Positions 43,801 to 52,581 of a stretch of 64,000 nucleotides of DNA are shown piece by piece. Origin of the DNA: Lysobacter sp. ISL-50 (GTDB lineage: Bacteria > Pseudomonadota > Gammaproteobacteria > Xanthomonadales > Xanthomonadaceae); assembly GCF_018612875.1 (NCBI RefSeq), contig NZ_JAGGRI010000020.1, forward strand, positions 124,001-188,000, read 5' to 3'. The translations under genes were made by a program, and so were the position numbers. How positions within the stretch are numbered: position 1 is the first letter of the stretch; every line of letters begins with the position of its first letter. The notes below the pieces were generated by a model that made no database searches, was not told the DNA's origin, and was given only the letters and a program-made list of their open reading frames with translations.

Positions 43801-44567
43801 ATCAGCGCGCCCCAGCGCGGCGCGGCGTCGGCGGCGGCGGCGGCGCCCCAACGATTTCCCGTCAGCGGCGCGATCAACGAGCGCTGTTCGATCAGGTTGT
43901 TCCACAGCGCTCCCGGTGTCGTGGCATCCGCGAACGTGCAGGCCATGCCGACCACCGCGATCCCGAGGTGGCCGGTCGGCAGCGCGACCGCCTGCACTTC
44001 GGCGGGCTCGGCGCCGCGCTCGTCGGCGGACAGGCCGAAGTAATGCGAAAGCGCGTCGGCGTGGTGCTCCAGCAGATGATCGATCACCGCTTGCTTGGAG
44101 GTGAAGCGCTCGCCGTGCAGGTCCAGGCCGTATTCGTCGCGGACGAAGGCCAGGATGCGTCCGAGGCCCTCTGCCCCATCGGTACGCGGTTGCCGCCGCG
44201 CCTGCGCACGGGGGCGCGGAGCAGCGCCCGCTCCGGCCGGTTTCACCGGTGCCGTGGCCGCGGTAGCAGGCTGTGCGGCGGCGATCGGCGGCGCCTTCGG
44301 CACCGGCGCCGCCGGGGACTCGTTCATCAGACCGCCGATGGCGCCCGCCAGCTCGCTGATCGACTTGACCGCCGTCAGCTGCGCCGGCGTGATCGATACC
44401 TTGAGCTGTTTGCTCAGGTTCGTCATCAGCTCGATCGCTATGATCGAGTCCATGCCGAACGAGTCGAAGTCAGCGTCGACGTCCAGCCGATCGGCCGGGA
44501 TTTTCAGCGTGGATGCGACCGATCTGGCGATCGTATCCAACAATGCCGGTTCAGCGACTGCGCTCAT
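40806..44567 (-). CDS. PKS-C: ACP-KS0-ACP-thioesterase, terminal polyketide synthase
   Basis: 1253 residues. Domains: ACP1 about 5-75 (DSFGMDSIIAIEL, phosphopantetheine Ser), an Ala/Pro linker, KS about 205-630, ACP2 about 860-935 (LDLGLDSVAMASV) and a type I thioesterase about 1010-1250 (nucleophile GYSNGAVVAFEM). The KS has its Cys (VNASCASSG) and the last His (GNIGHVEP), but the HGTGT motif reads VDGYATKWGD, so the first catalytic His is Asp. This is a non-elongating KS0, typical of trans-AT assembly lines. No acyltransferase, reductase or dehydratase domain. The TE would release the chain. Its start overlaps the aminotransferase stop by 4 nt. ACP1 probably completes the module begun in PKS-B. 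Confidence 0.9.
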   Translation of the reverse strand: MSAVAEPALLDTIARSVASTLKIPADRLDVDADFDSFGMDSIIAIELMTNLSKQLKVSITPAQLTAVKSISELAGAIGGLMNESPAAPVPKAPPIAAAQPATAATAPVKPAGAGAAPRPRAQARRQPRTDGAEGLGRILAFVRDEYGLDLHGERFTSKQAVIDHLLEHHADALSHYFGLSADERGAEPAEVQAVALPTGHLGIAVVGMACTFADATTPGALWNNLIEQRSLIAPLTGNRWGAAAAADAAPRWGALIEEVDRFDPAFFGLSEDEARLCDPQERLVMQALYHGLQSAGLRADMLRGTRTGLFLGYEYAEYEHHLRRNLHRIPSAPALSSSSPIYYLANRISFLYDFKGPSEVVNASCASSGLAIHRACQSLAQGECDVAICGGVSLNLFEGDYAAIARYGLLSPDGSCGVFDDAANGFTRGEGVGLLVLTRLDDAERDNRRIFAKVVATHQNNRGRASFISEIKHEAITEVIAECYEKHGIAPNSVRYIEVDGYATKWGDSFEFEGIKNAFNASATGEKHCALGSIKGNIGHVEPASGVASAIKVALSLYHKQFPATITKKTLNSFIDIESRAHPLYIADRALPFDELRRGDEPIRAGVNSFSDSGVNVHLLFEEYRAGHGVARAEQGGRQLFVFSARTRESLLESLALTRESLQDSLALYASRPSLEDIAYTLQLATAPMEHRLAIVAASHKELSEALARAAKHLAADKPVEGNGPIFIGGPQERDNTRVFNMIKSQIGEDKLLENLREGMLKDIAMLWVTGIDMPWERHWREVAMTRRLNAQALPQLTDIPPYPFAKNRYWLDFDDADTPARVEIPTVARPQKAKSEPDGGVTREVARQWRFVDALADGEKAQALDAADKIVLFLAQETAEALRVPRADVDVGTDFLDLGLDSVAMASVIQRVIGLLGENLSPSVVFNHPNIERLGAHLAENYRTRIDRIHVVGSVADSVANSKGASAAVSASKFLRTATAKTDLETWFVSRDAMADDLVPMQTNATGTPVFAIPGADGSVLSLRTLSRAMNGKRPMFGIQSVGVDGKREPLDSIRAMAEANIATLAALKDCGKLSLLGYSNGAVVAFEMAHQLMKQNIVVERLVLVDCRCPASSMRSLSDEILDAFGNLITSLGGKSKLDAEEFRELPEDRWADYLFDLVQRNGFWMPRENFMLAYRISLANEKACRSYRPKKLPEACETVIVRATRSNGDQPPALGWNKFLAKPAACIDIEADHISVVGVDGSAAIAGIFQ

Positions 44568-46315
44568 TTCAAGTCCCCTGTTTCTTCTGCCAACGCGAAG
44601 TCGGCGGCGAGCAGCGCTCTCAGGCGCTCCATTTCGTTGCGGGGCGACGCGTTGCCGGACTGCGCAGGCGCGAAAGCCGCGATTTCGGGCAACGGTGCGG
44701 TGTCCTGCACCGGTTCCTCATCGGGTTCGCGGAAGAACCCGCTGCGCTTCAGCATCGACATGCTCGCCTTCACGCCGGCGATCACCGCCTCGATGTCCTC
44801 ATCGGTGTGAGCGGTAGTCAGGAAGCAGTTGCCTTGGATGTTGGTCTCCACGCCTTCCATGCGCAGCAGGATGAAGAACAGCGCTTCGGTCGCGCCCCAA
44901 TAGCTGTCGACGAAGCGGAAGCGGAACAACGAACCGAAGGTGTCGATGACCACCGGCAGGCGCTCTTCGCGGAAGAATGCATTGAGCGCGTCGGCGAGAT
45001 CAGTCGTTTTCCGGTTGAGCCCCTGCTGGAAGCAGGCACATGTACCGTCGGGCGCGGTTTCGGCGCTGCGTTTCTTGATCTCGCTTAGTACCGCGAGCGC
45101 GGCGGCTATCTTCAGCGGGTTCTGCGAGTGCGTGCCCGCCATGCCGGTGCGCTTGGAACTGGGCATGCTGTCGTCGTCGAACCGCCAGGTGCCGCCGTCG
45201 ACCAGATCCATGTATTTCGCCGCGCCGGCGATGACCCCGGTCGGCAGCCCGCCGCCGGGGATCTTACCGTAGGTCGCCATGTCCGCTTGGATGCCGAACA
45301 GCCCCTGCGCGCCGCGATGGCAGACCCGGAAACCGGTGATCATCTCGTCGAAGATCAGCGGGATGCCCTTCTCGATGGTCAGTTGGCGAAGCGCCTTGAG
45401 GAATTCGACCGGCTTCTTGTAGGGATGACGCGACTGCACCGGCTCGACCAGCACCGTGGCGATCTCGCCGGCGCGCTGCTCGATGGCGTCGAGCGACGCC
45501 ATGTCGCCGTAATCCAGCACGATGATCTGGTCGGCGAACTCCTGCTCGATGCCCGGCGCCATCGGGAAGCTGTTGCCGGCGAGATCCTTGGTAGCCGCCA
45601 CCGCATCCGACAGGCCGTGATAGCTGCCGTCGAAAATAACGATCTTCTTCCGGCCCGTCGCCGCGCGCGCGATGCGCACCGCGAACATCACCGCCTCGGT
45701 TCCCGATTGCGTGAACAGCGCGCGTTCGTGGCCGGTGATCTCGCAGAACAACTTGCAGGCCCGAAAGATCATGTCGGAATAGCCGACCAGCGGGATGCCC
45801 TGGTCCAGGCTGTGCTTGATCGCGTCGATCAAGAAGGGGGCACGGTGTCCGAACAGATTCACGCCCATGTCGCCGGAGATGTCGATGTATCGATTGCCGT
45901 CGGCGTCGTGGACGTAGGCGCCATCGGCCTTCGTGTAGGTGATCTGGAAGTGGAGCTTCTTCAGATCCTTGATCAAGTGGAAAGCGCGACGCTGGTCGAC
46001 GAAGTGGACCTGGTGTTCGAGAACATTGGCCTTGGACTTCGGCACGAAGCGGTCGTACCTCTCGACCAGAGCGGCGATCCAGGCGCGGTGCTCGTCGGTG
46101 AGGTCGCGCTGGTCGAGCGCTTTCAGGGGCCGTGCCGCGCCCCTGCCATCGTGTGCCGGCGCGATGCCGTCCGCACCGCGGACGATCGCCAACACCTGCA
46201 ACTGCGACTGTTTGTCCAGCGACTGGAACAGGCGCATGGCGTCCTGCTTGTCGATCTGCTTCGACAGGATTTTCTTCGATACGTCTTCAACGGGCGTCTG
46301 CATGGCGTGATCCAT
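44564..46315 (-). CDS. Class III (glutamate-1-semialdehyde-type) aminotransferase with docking-like N-terminus
   Basis: 583 residues from the ATG at 46315 (46303 is possible). The first 60 residues are helical and polar (DVSKKILSKQIDKQDAMRLF), like docking helices of trans-AT PKS proteins. The catalytic part resembles GSA aminomutase/PKS-AMT enzymes: ADGAYVHDADGNRYIDISGD, LFTQSGTEAVMFAVRIARA, IFDGSYHGLSDA, LIFDEMITGFRV (Asp for PLP) and TYGKIPGGGLPTG with the PLP lysine. A 60-residue C-terminal tail is extra. It would put an amino group on a carrier-bound beta-keto or aldehyde intermediate. It lies between the outer-membrane gene and PKS-C. Confidence 0.88.
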   Translation of the reverse strand: MDHAMQTPVEDVSKKILSKQIDKQDAMRLFQSLDKQSQLQVLAIVRGADGIAPAHDGRGAARPLKALDQRDLTDEHRAWIAALVERYDRFVPKSKANVLEHQVHFVDQRRAFHLIKDLKKLHFQITYTKADGAYVHDADGNRYIDISGDMGVNLFGHRAPFLIDAIKHSLDQGIPLVGYSDMIFRACKLFCEITGHERALFTQSGTEAVMFAVRIARAATGRKKIVIFDGSYHGLSDAVAATKDLAGNSFPMAPGIEQEFADQIIVLDYGDMASLDAIEQRAGEIATVLVEPVQSRHPYKKPVEFLKALRQLTIEKGIPLIFDEMITGFRVCHRGAQGLFGIQADMATYGKIPGGGLPTGVIAGAAKYMDLVDGGTWRFDDDSMPSSKRTGMAGTHSQNPLKIAAALAVLSEIKKRSAETAPDGTCACFQQGLNRKTTDLADALNAFFREERLPVVIDTFGSLFRFRFVDSYWGATEALFFILLRMEGVETNIQGNCFLTTAHTDEDIEAVIAGVKASMSMLKRSGFFREPDEEPVQDTAPLPEIAAFAPAQSGNASPRNEMERLRALLAADFALAEETGDLK

Positions 46316-46325
46316 CTCGCGGTCG

Positions 46326-47891
46326 CTAGAATTGATATTGATATCGCAGGACGAACTGCTTCTGGTCGCGATACGGCCAGGTCCCACTACGTTTGTCGCG
46401 TTCGTCAGCGACGAACAATTCGAAATAAACAGTGGAGTTGTCGTCGATCAGGTAGGAACTTAGGAACCTGTACTGGACGCTGGTGTACGGCTTGGCATAA
46501 ATGGTGAGAAAACTCAGGGTCAACTCGTCGCTGAAGAAGCGGTTGCTTACCGAGCCCACCCACTGGTAATCGTCCCGCTCGCGTCCCACGATGTCGCGGC
46601 GCCAGTCGAGCAGGCGGCTCCAGACGACTTCGGTGCTGTAGGTAAGCGCGCGGCCGCCCGGCGAATAATCGAAGCCGAAGCTCGAGTCGAACTGATCGCT
46701 CTCGACGATCGACAGATCGCTGCCGCCGGCCGGGCGCGCGAAATACGCGCGCGGACTTTTCAGCGCGACTTCGGCCCGGAACAGGAAATTGTCCTTGGCG
46801 ATGTTCGCGGCGAAGCCGTACATCTGGAATCGCTGCTGGCGCACCTGGTAATCGTTGTCGATCAGCGAGGCCAGCATCAGGCTCAGGTCGCTTTTGCCGA
46901 ACGTGCGCTTCCAGCGCATGCCGTACTCGTATTTGTCCGTGTCGCGCCAACTGTCGTCGGGCTTGTGCTTCTCGAAGGCGCCTGGGATGTCGTACTCGGA
47001 GCCGCGGTCCGGGTACTTGTTGTAGGCCGGCTTCGGCACGAAGAACGCGGTCCACTGCCCCGTTTCGCCGAAGTGGTCCGTCGTCAGCATCGGCTGTCCG
47101 ATCCGCGATTCCTCCAGCGGGATGAAGAAAAACTCGGAGCTGTTGCGCGGACTGACTTCGTCCGTGATCGCACCGCCCTCGGAAACGCCCCACGGCAGGA
47201 TCTGGTAGCCGACCCGGAAACTGGTATTGCCGAAGCTGCTTTGCAGATAGGCTTCGCGCGTGACCTGTTCGCGAAAAAGGTTCTCGCCCTTTGCCTTGGC
47301 GCGGTGATCGTTGCTCCAGTACAGGTTGAGCTTCGTATCCAGGCGCAGATACAGATTGCTGGTCAAGGGCTTGGAATATTCCAGCCGGACGGACGAGCGG
47401 TTGTTCACCAGCCGCTCCGGCGAGGCGAACTTGTACGAGACCTCGTGCTTCAGGCTGACGCGCAGCGGATCCAGCCAGGCCGCGAGCGTGCTGCCGCCTT
47501 GAGCAGTGCCCTCGCCGTCCCCGCTCGCCGATACCGGTTCGCCGGACTTGTGACCAATAAGATCCGGACCATCGGCTGAAGGCTCGCCATCGGCGCGTGG
47601 TGCCTGCGCGCCCTGGATCTTGTCCTTATCGTCGTCCATGTTCGGATCGATATCGATTTTGAGATCGTCGAGGCCGACGGTCGTGTCGCTGCCTTGCTTC
47701 GGCGGCACCCCGTCGGAGACCTCGGCGCCGCGCGCGTCCAGTGCTTCCGCCTGCGTCTCGGCGGGCGGATCGATAACGACGCCTTCGAGGAAATCGCTGC
47801 CCGGATCGGGCGCAGGCTCGGTCTTCTGCGTCTGCGCGCAGGCACCGAAGGCCGCCACCAGGGCCAGCAGGGAAATCGCCGCCGACTTCAT
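46326..47891 (-). CDS. Outer-membrane beta-barrel protein (DUF1302-like)
   Basis: 521 residues. Signal region SAAISLLALVAAFGACAQ, then about 120 residues of acidic low-complexity sequence (GLDDLKIDIDPNMDDDKDKI), then a barrel of alternating strands ending in the aromatic FVLRYQYQF typical of outer-membrane insertion. Conserved-looking segments include VGYQILPWGVSEGGAITDEVSPR, as in DUF1302 proteins that accompany MMPL exporters. It could be the outer-membrane exit for the product. Only 10 bp separate its stop from the aminotransferase start. Confidence 0.75.
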   Translation of the reverse strand: MKSAAISLLALVAAFGACAQTQKTEPAPDPGSDFLEGVVIDPPAETQAEALDARGAEVSDGVPPKQGSDTTVGLDDLKIDIDPNMDDDKDKIQGAQAPRADGEPSADGPDLIGHKSGEPVSASGDGEGTAQGGSTLAAWLDPLRVSLKHEVSYKFASPERLVNNRSSVRLEYSKPLTSNLYLRLDTKLNLYWSNDHRAKAKGENLFREQVTREAYLQSSFGNTSFRVGYQILPWGVSEGGAITDEVSPRNSSEFFFIPLEESRIGQPMLTTDHFGETGQWTAFFVPKPAYNKYPDRGSEYDIPGAFEKHKPDDSWRDTDKYEYGMRWKRTFGKSDLSLMLASLIDNDYQVRQQRFQMYGFAANIAKDNFLFRAEVALKSPRAYFARPAGGSDLSIVESDQFDSSFGFDYSPGGRALTYSTEVVWSRLLDWRRDIVGRERDDYQWVGSVSNRFFSDELTLSFLTIYAKPYTSVQYRFLSSYLIDDNSTVYFELFVADERDKRSGTWPYRDQKQFVLRYQYQF

Positions 47892-47976
47892 CGATCGCGC
47901 CTGTAGCGGGCGTGAGCGACAGCCCGGTTCGCCGGCACGCGTGACTGCGTGTGCAATGCGTTCATGTGCGTTCGAT

Positions 47977-50900
47977 TCACGAGGCGATCACCGCCTCGCT
48001 GCCATACGCGCTCGATGCGTCGCGATCCTGGTAATAACGGACCTCCTCCGACACCCACAGGTCGTCGAGCGCGCGTTGGGAGATCACCTTGATCAGCGCC
48101 AGCTGATCCAGGTCCGAGGCGACGAACGCTTCCAGCTCCCGCATGGCTTCGTCCGGCTCGATCGAGCCGATCCCCAGGCTTTCCATGCGCTTGCGATAGA
48201 ACGCGTCGGTGACGACACCGACGCTGCCCCAATAGGCCCAGTTGACGATCTTGACCGGGTACGGCTGACGTGCGCGCATGGCCTGCGCGAAGCTGTCCTT
48301 GAAGGTGCAGCCGGCGCAGTAGTTCGACTGCCCGGCGTCGCGGTGGAACGACGCCACCGACGAGAAGAACAGCACGAAATCGAGATCCTGGCCGGCGAAG
48401 GCGCGCTCGATGTTCACGCTGACATCGACCTTGGCCGCGAGGCTCTGGCGGAAAACAGCCTCGTCCATCGCGCGCACGGTCTGATCCCGCAGGACCAGCG
48501 CGGAATGGACCACGCCATCGATCCGCGGGAACCGTTCGCGGATGGCGGCGACCGCGGTCGCCAGCGCCTTCGCGTCGGTGGCGTCCGCGGAGACATAATG
48601 CGGCCGCCGGCCCAGGCCCTCGATCGCATCCAGCTTCGCTTCGATGTCGGCATCCCGCGGCCGGCGGCCGACCCAGATCACCTGCGCGTCATAGTGCGCG
48701 ACCATGTGCCGCGTCCACACTTCGCCCAGTCCGCCGGCGCCGCCTATCACGACATAAACGCCGTTCTGGCGGTAGGCCGAGCGCGAGGACGGCATGCGGC
48801 CGACATCGGCGAATTCCTGGCGGAACCATTCGTCGAAGCGGAACGCCAGTCCCCTGCCCTGCTCGTCCCAGGGCAAGGCCAGGATTTCGCGCGGGTCGAG
48901 GTCGCCGGTCGATTCGATGTCGAGCAGCCGCAAGCGCCACAGCGGCAGTTCCTTGGCGACGCTGCCGACCATTCCGTGCACGCCGGCATGATGCGGCGAC
49001 ACGCGTTCGCCGTCGAAGACCTGCAGAGCGCGGCGGGTGACGACCGTGAACTTGAGTTCGCGCTCGAACCGGTCGAGCCGACTCAGGGCTTTGAGGATGC
49101 GGAACAACGAGAGCACGCCCGCCTCCTGGCTGGGGACGATCGCGTCGTCGTCGCCGACGTCCGCCTCGGGGGCGAACCACAGCAGATGGTCGAACTCGCG
49201 CTCGGACAGCAGGCGCTCGATCCGTTCGACCGAATCGCCGGCGACGATCGGCTGATGCTGCAGTTCGATCGCGGCCGCACGCAGCCAGGCGAACAGCGCC
49301 TCGTCTCCGCCGAGCAGCAGGCAGCGTTCGCCCGGCGCCGGCGTCACCGTGTCGCGTCCGAAGCGGACCGGATTCCAGATCGGGACCAGCGCATGCAGAG
49401 CAGGTCTGGACGCCGGGGTCGCGGCCGGTCTCGCGAGCGCCAGCACCGTCCCGACGGCGCGCGTCGAGGCAACGCTGGGCGCGGACGCGACCGTGCGCGA
49501 GACCAGACCGCGGATGCTCACGCGCGAACGGCCCTGGTCGTCGATCAGATCGATATCCAGCGACGGCATGCCGGCGACGGACGCGCCCGGAGCGCGGCGG
49601 ACCCAGACCCACATTTCATCGGTGGTGACGCCGTGGACGATCATCTCGTCGAAGGCGAACGGCATCACCGCGGCGCCGCTTTCGCTGTCCAAGCCGGCGA
49701 GCAGGCCAATCGTGCACTGCATCGCCGAATCCATCATCGCGGGGTGCAGGCCGAAGCGCGGGCCGGACGCTTCCGGCAACCGCAGGCGCGCGATCACCTC
49801 GTCGCCGTCGCTGCGCAGCTCGGCGATGCCCTGCATCGTCGGCCCATAGCGCAAACCCAGCGCCTGGAAACGCGCGTACAGCGCATCGCGATCGCGGTTC
49901 TCGCCCTCGATGGTCTGGCCGACCGCGGCGATATCCAACGGCTCCGCGTCGATGGCCTGCGCACCGCAGCGGACCGTTCCGCGGGCGTGGGGCGTTTCGC
50001 CCCCGGCTTCGGAGAAGATTTCATACTCGAGCCAGCGTCCGCCGCTCTCGTCTTCGCTGTTGTCGTGGAGCGCCACCGTCAGCGCGAACGCATCGTCGAC
50101 CACTACCGGCTGAATCCAGGCGTGATCCTTGAATTCAAGCGTCCGCGTCTGCTCGCCCGGCAGCGCCAGCATCGCCGCGGCGCGCACCATTTCGACATAG
50201 GCCACGCCAGGCAGCACGCGGCGTTCGAGCACCACATGGTCGCGCAGGAAGAATTCCTCACCGTCGAACTTGGACGTGAAGATCAGACCCGATATGTCGG
50301 ACACATTGGCGTGCAGCAAGGGATGCAAGATCGACGGCGCCGCCGCCGCGATTGCTTCCGGCCGGGCGTGTTCGGGCCGCTGCGGTATCGCAAAGCGTCT
50401 TTTCTCGAAGGGATATGTGGGCAGCGCAACGCGCCGTGCTCCCGATCCCGCATACAAGGCATCGAACGACAGCTTCGCTCCGCGGCAGTACAGATCCGCC
50501 ATCGCGAGCAGTTTGCTGCGCGTTTCTTCAGTCGGCAAACCGCCGAGAACCTGCTGCACCAGAAACTGCGCGAACTCGTCCAGGCCAGGCGTCGCGTTGC
50601 CGGATTGCTCGACGTCGAGGCCGACAAAGCAATCCGGCGCGCGCCGATGCCGGTTCAAGCGCCCGAGCTTGGCGAGCAGATCGCTGGCATCGCTCGCCAC
50701 CAGCACGCAGCGATTCGCAAAGGCACTGCGGCCCGTGGCGAGCGTAAAGGCGATGTCGTCGAGATGTTCGCCCGTGCCGGCTTCGAGCCAGGCGGCCAGG
50801 TCGGCGACCTTGCGCCAAAGCGCGGCCTCGGTCTTCGCCGACAACACCACGATGCGCGGCATCTCCGCCGCGCGTGGCGGCGCCGGACGCGGCGGCGGCT

Positions 50901-52197
50901 CTTCCAGCACCATGAAAACATTGGTGCCGCCGATGCCGAGACAGTTGATCGCCGCGCGGCGCGGCGTGTCGGCCTGCGGCCATTGAATTGAATCGGTGTT
51001 GACGTGGAACGGGCTGTTCTCGAAATCTATCTTGGGATTAGGCTTGGCGAAATTGATGCACGGCGGAATGTGCTGGAATTTCAGCGACATCGCGACCTTT
51101 ATCAGGCTCGCCATGCCGGCGGCGATATCCAGATGGCCGATGTTGTTCTTGACCGATCCGATAGCGCAGAACTGGCGACGCTCGGTCTCGCTGCGAAACA
51201 AGCGGCTCAGCGCCAGGATCTCGATCGGATCGCCCATCGCCGTACCGGTGCCGTGCGCCTCGATATAGCCCAGGCTGTCGGCGGATACGCCGGCGTTGTC
51301 CAGCGCGCTACGCATGCAGTCGAGCTGGCCTTCGACCTTGGTGGCCAGGAAGCTCATCTTCTGGCCACCGTCGTTGTTGATCGCCGATCCCTTGATCACG
51401 GCGTGAATGCAATCGCCGTCGGCCAGCGCCTGTTCCAGGGGCTTGAGCAAGACCATGCCGACGCCGCTGCCGAATACGACGCCTCGCGCGTCCGCATCGA
51501 AGGCGCGGACCTGCCCGTCGGCGGAAAGGATGTTGCCGCTCTCGTACAGATAACCGGCCACATGCGGCGTGCGCACGCTGACCGCACCCGCCAGGGCCAT
51601 GTCGCACTCGCCCGAGCGGATGCTCTGGCATGCCATATGCACCGCGACCAACGAGGTCGAGCATGCGGTCTGCACCGCGACGCTCGGGCCGCGCAGATTC
51701 AGTTTGTAGGACAAGCGCGTCGGAACGAAATCCTTGTCGTTGCCGACATGCCAATGGCCCCCGGTCTTGCCGACGACATCGGCGTAGTGCCCGGTGCACG
51801 ACAGCAGTTGGCTGGAGACGATGCCGCCGGACCCGGCGAACACGCCGACCCGGCCGGGTTGGGTGCCGGGTGGATAGCCGGCATCCTCCATGGCCGACCA
51901 CGCGCATTCGAGCAACAGCCGATGCTGTGGATCCATGACTTCCGCATCGCGCGGCGGAATCCAGAAAAACTCCGCGTCGAAGCAGTCGTGGTCGGCGAGC
52001 AGCGGCGCTACTTTCACATAATTCGCATCGGCCAGCGCTTCGGCCGACACCCCATTGGCCAGCAGTTCTTCGGCGGAAAGCGCGGCGATACCCGAGCGAC
52101 CGGCGCACAGATTGGCCCAGAACTCATGCGTCGAGGCCGAGCCCGGGAATCTCCCGGACATTCCGATGATCGCAATGTCGCTGTGTTTCCTTTCCAT
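47977..52197 (-). CDS. PKS-B: KS-DH-KR polyketide synthase without its own ACP
   Basis: 1406 residues from the ATG at 52197, chosen for the upstream AGGA; a GTG at 52236 is possible. KS about 5-430 with all catalytic residues (VQTACSTSL, EAHGTGTAMGD, NNIGHLDIA). A KS-flanking linker follows where an AT would be in cis systems; no AT motif is present. DH about 625-880 (RDHVVLERRVLPG His, HPAMMDSAMQ Asp). KR about 1140-1380 (VIGGAGGLGEVW cofactor loop, LFFSSVASF Ser, QSNYCAGCTF Tyr). The protein ends just after the KR and lacks an ACP. The ACP1 of PKS-C or the separate ACP gene must supply the carrier. Starts 88 bp after that ACP gene. Confidence 0.9.
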   Translation of the reverse strand: MERKHSDIAIIGMSGRFPGSASTHEFWANLCAGRSGIAALSAEELLANGVSAEALADANYVKVAPLLADHDCFDAEFFWIPPRDAEVMDPQHRLLLECAWSAMEDAGYPPGTQPGRVGVFAGSGGIVSSQLLSCTGHYADVVGKTGGHWHVGNDKDFVPTRLSYKLNLRGPSVAVQTACSTSLVAVHMACQSIRSGECDMALAGAVSVRTPHVAGYLYESGNILSADGQVRAFDADARGVVFGSGVGMVLLKPLEQALADGDCIHAVIKGSAINNDGGQKMSFLATKVEGQLDCMRSALDNAGVSADSLGYIEAHGTGTAMGDPIEILALSRLFRSETERRQFCAIGSVKNNIGHLDIAAGMASLIKVAMSLKFQHIPPCINFAKPNPKIDFENSPFHVNTDSIQWPQADTPRRAAINCLGIGGTNVFMVLEEPPPRPAPPRAAEMPRIVVLSAKTEAALWRKVADLAAWLEAGTGEHLDDIAFTLATGRSAFANRCVLVASDASDLLAKLGRLNRHRRAPDCFVGLDVEQSGNATPGLDEFAQFLVQQVLGGLPTEETRSKLLAMADLYCRGAKLSFDALYAGSGARRVALPTYPFEKRRFAIPQRPEHARPEAIAAAAPSILHPLLHANVSDISGLIFTSKFDGEEFFLRDHVVLERRVLPGVAYVEMVRAAAMLALPGEQTRTLEFKDHAWIQPVVVDDAFALTVALHDNSEDESGGRWLEYEIFSEAGGETPHARGTVRCGAQAIDAEPLDIAAVGQTIEGENRDRDALYARFQALGLRYGPTMQGIAELRSDGDEVIARLRLPEASGPRFGLHPAMMDSAMQCTIGLLAGLDSESGAAVMPFAFDEMIVHGVTTDEMWVWVRRAPGASVAGMPSLDIDLIDDQGRSRVSIRGLVSRTVASAPSVASTRAVGTVLALARPAATPASRPALHALVPIWNPVRFGRDTVTPAPGERCLLLGGDEALFAWLRAAAIELQHQPIVAGDSVERIERLLSEREFDHLLWFAPEADVGDDDAIVPSQEAGVLSLFRILKALSRLDRFERELKFTVVTRRALQVFDGERVSPHHAGVHGMVGSVAKELPLWRLRLLDIESTGDLDPREILALPWDEQGRGLAFRFDEWFRQEFADVGRMPSSRSAYRQNGVYVVIGGAGGLGEVWTRHMVAHYDAQVIWVGRRPRDADIEAKLDAIEGLGRRPHYVSADATDAKALATAVAAIRERFPRIDGVVHSALVLRDQTVRAMDEAVFRQSLAAKVDVSVNIERAFAGQDLDFVLFFSSVASFHRDAGQSNYCAGCTFKDSFAQAMRARQPYPVKIVNWAYWGSVGVVTDAFYRKRMESLGIGSIEPDEAMRELEAFVASDLDQLALIKVISQRALDDLWVSEEVRYYQDRDASSAYGSEAVIAS

Positions 52198-52285
52198 ACC
52201 GAATCCTGCTGCAATGGATGTCTTCGAGTCCGCCACGCAACGTGGCCGGCCCGGGAATCGCTCGTCTTAAAGGGAAACTGCTTGA

Positions 52286-52531
52286 TCAGCGCTCGTAGGC
52301 GGCGCAAAGATCGCCGACCGTGCGCAGGCCGGTTATCGGCACATCGCCGCTCGCGAACGGGTCGTAGGAGAACTCGATTTCCAATATCGCGAGAATGCGG
52401 GCGATATGCAGCGAGCGGAATCCGAGATTGTCGATGAGCGCGCTGGAATCGCTGATCGTGCCGAGTTGTACGCCCTCCTCCTCGGCGACGCGACGGAGGG
52501 TGTCGTAGATGATCTGCTGGTGTGCGCTCAT
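52286..52531 (-). CDS. Stand-alone acyl carrier protein
   Basis: 81 residues from the ATG at 52531; a longer frame upstream looks like untranslated leader. Helices fit an ACP (QQIIYDTLRRVAEEEG, LHIARILAILEIEFSYDP). The attachment site reads DNLGFRSLHI, with the phosphopantetheine Ser kept but the usual Asp before it replaced by Arg, which may affect partner choice. It lies between the SDR and PKS-B genes. With the AMP ligase it could form a discrete loading station, or it could serve the ACP-less ends of PKS-A or PKS-B. Confidence 0.8.
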   Translation of the reverse strand: MSAHQQIIYDTLRRVAEEEGVQLGTISDSSALIDNLGFRSLHIARILAILEIEFSYDPFASGDVPITGLRTVGDLCAAYER

Positions 52532-52581
52532 GACGTTCCTGGAATCGGGTTGAACAAAAGAAACAGCGACGGGGTTGGGCG

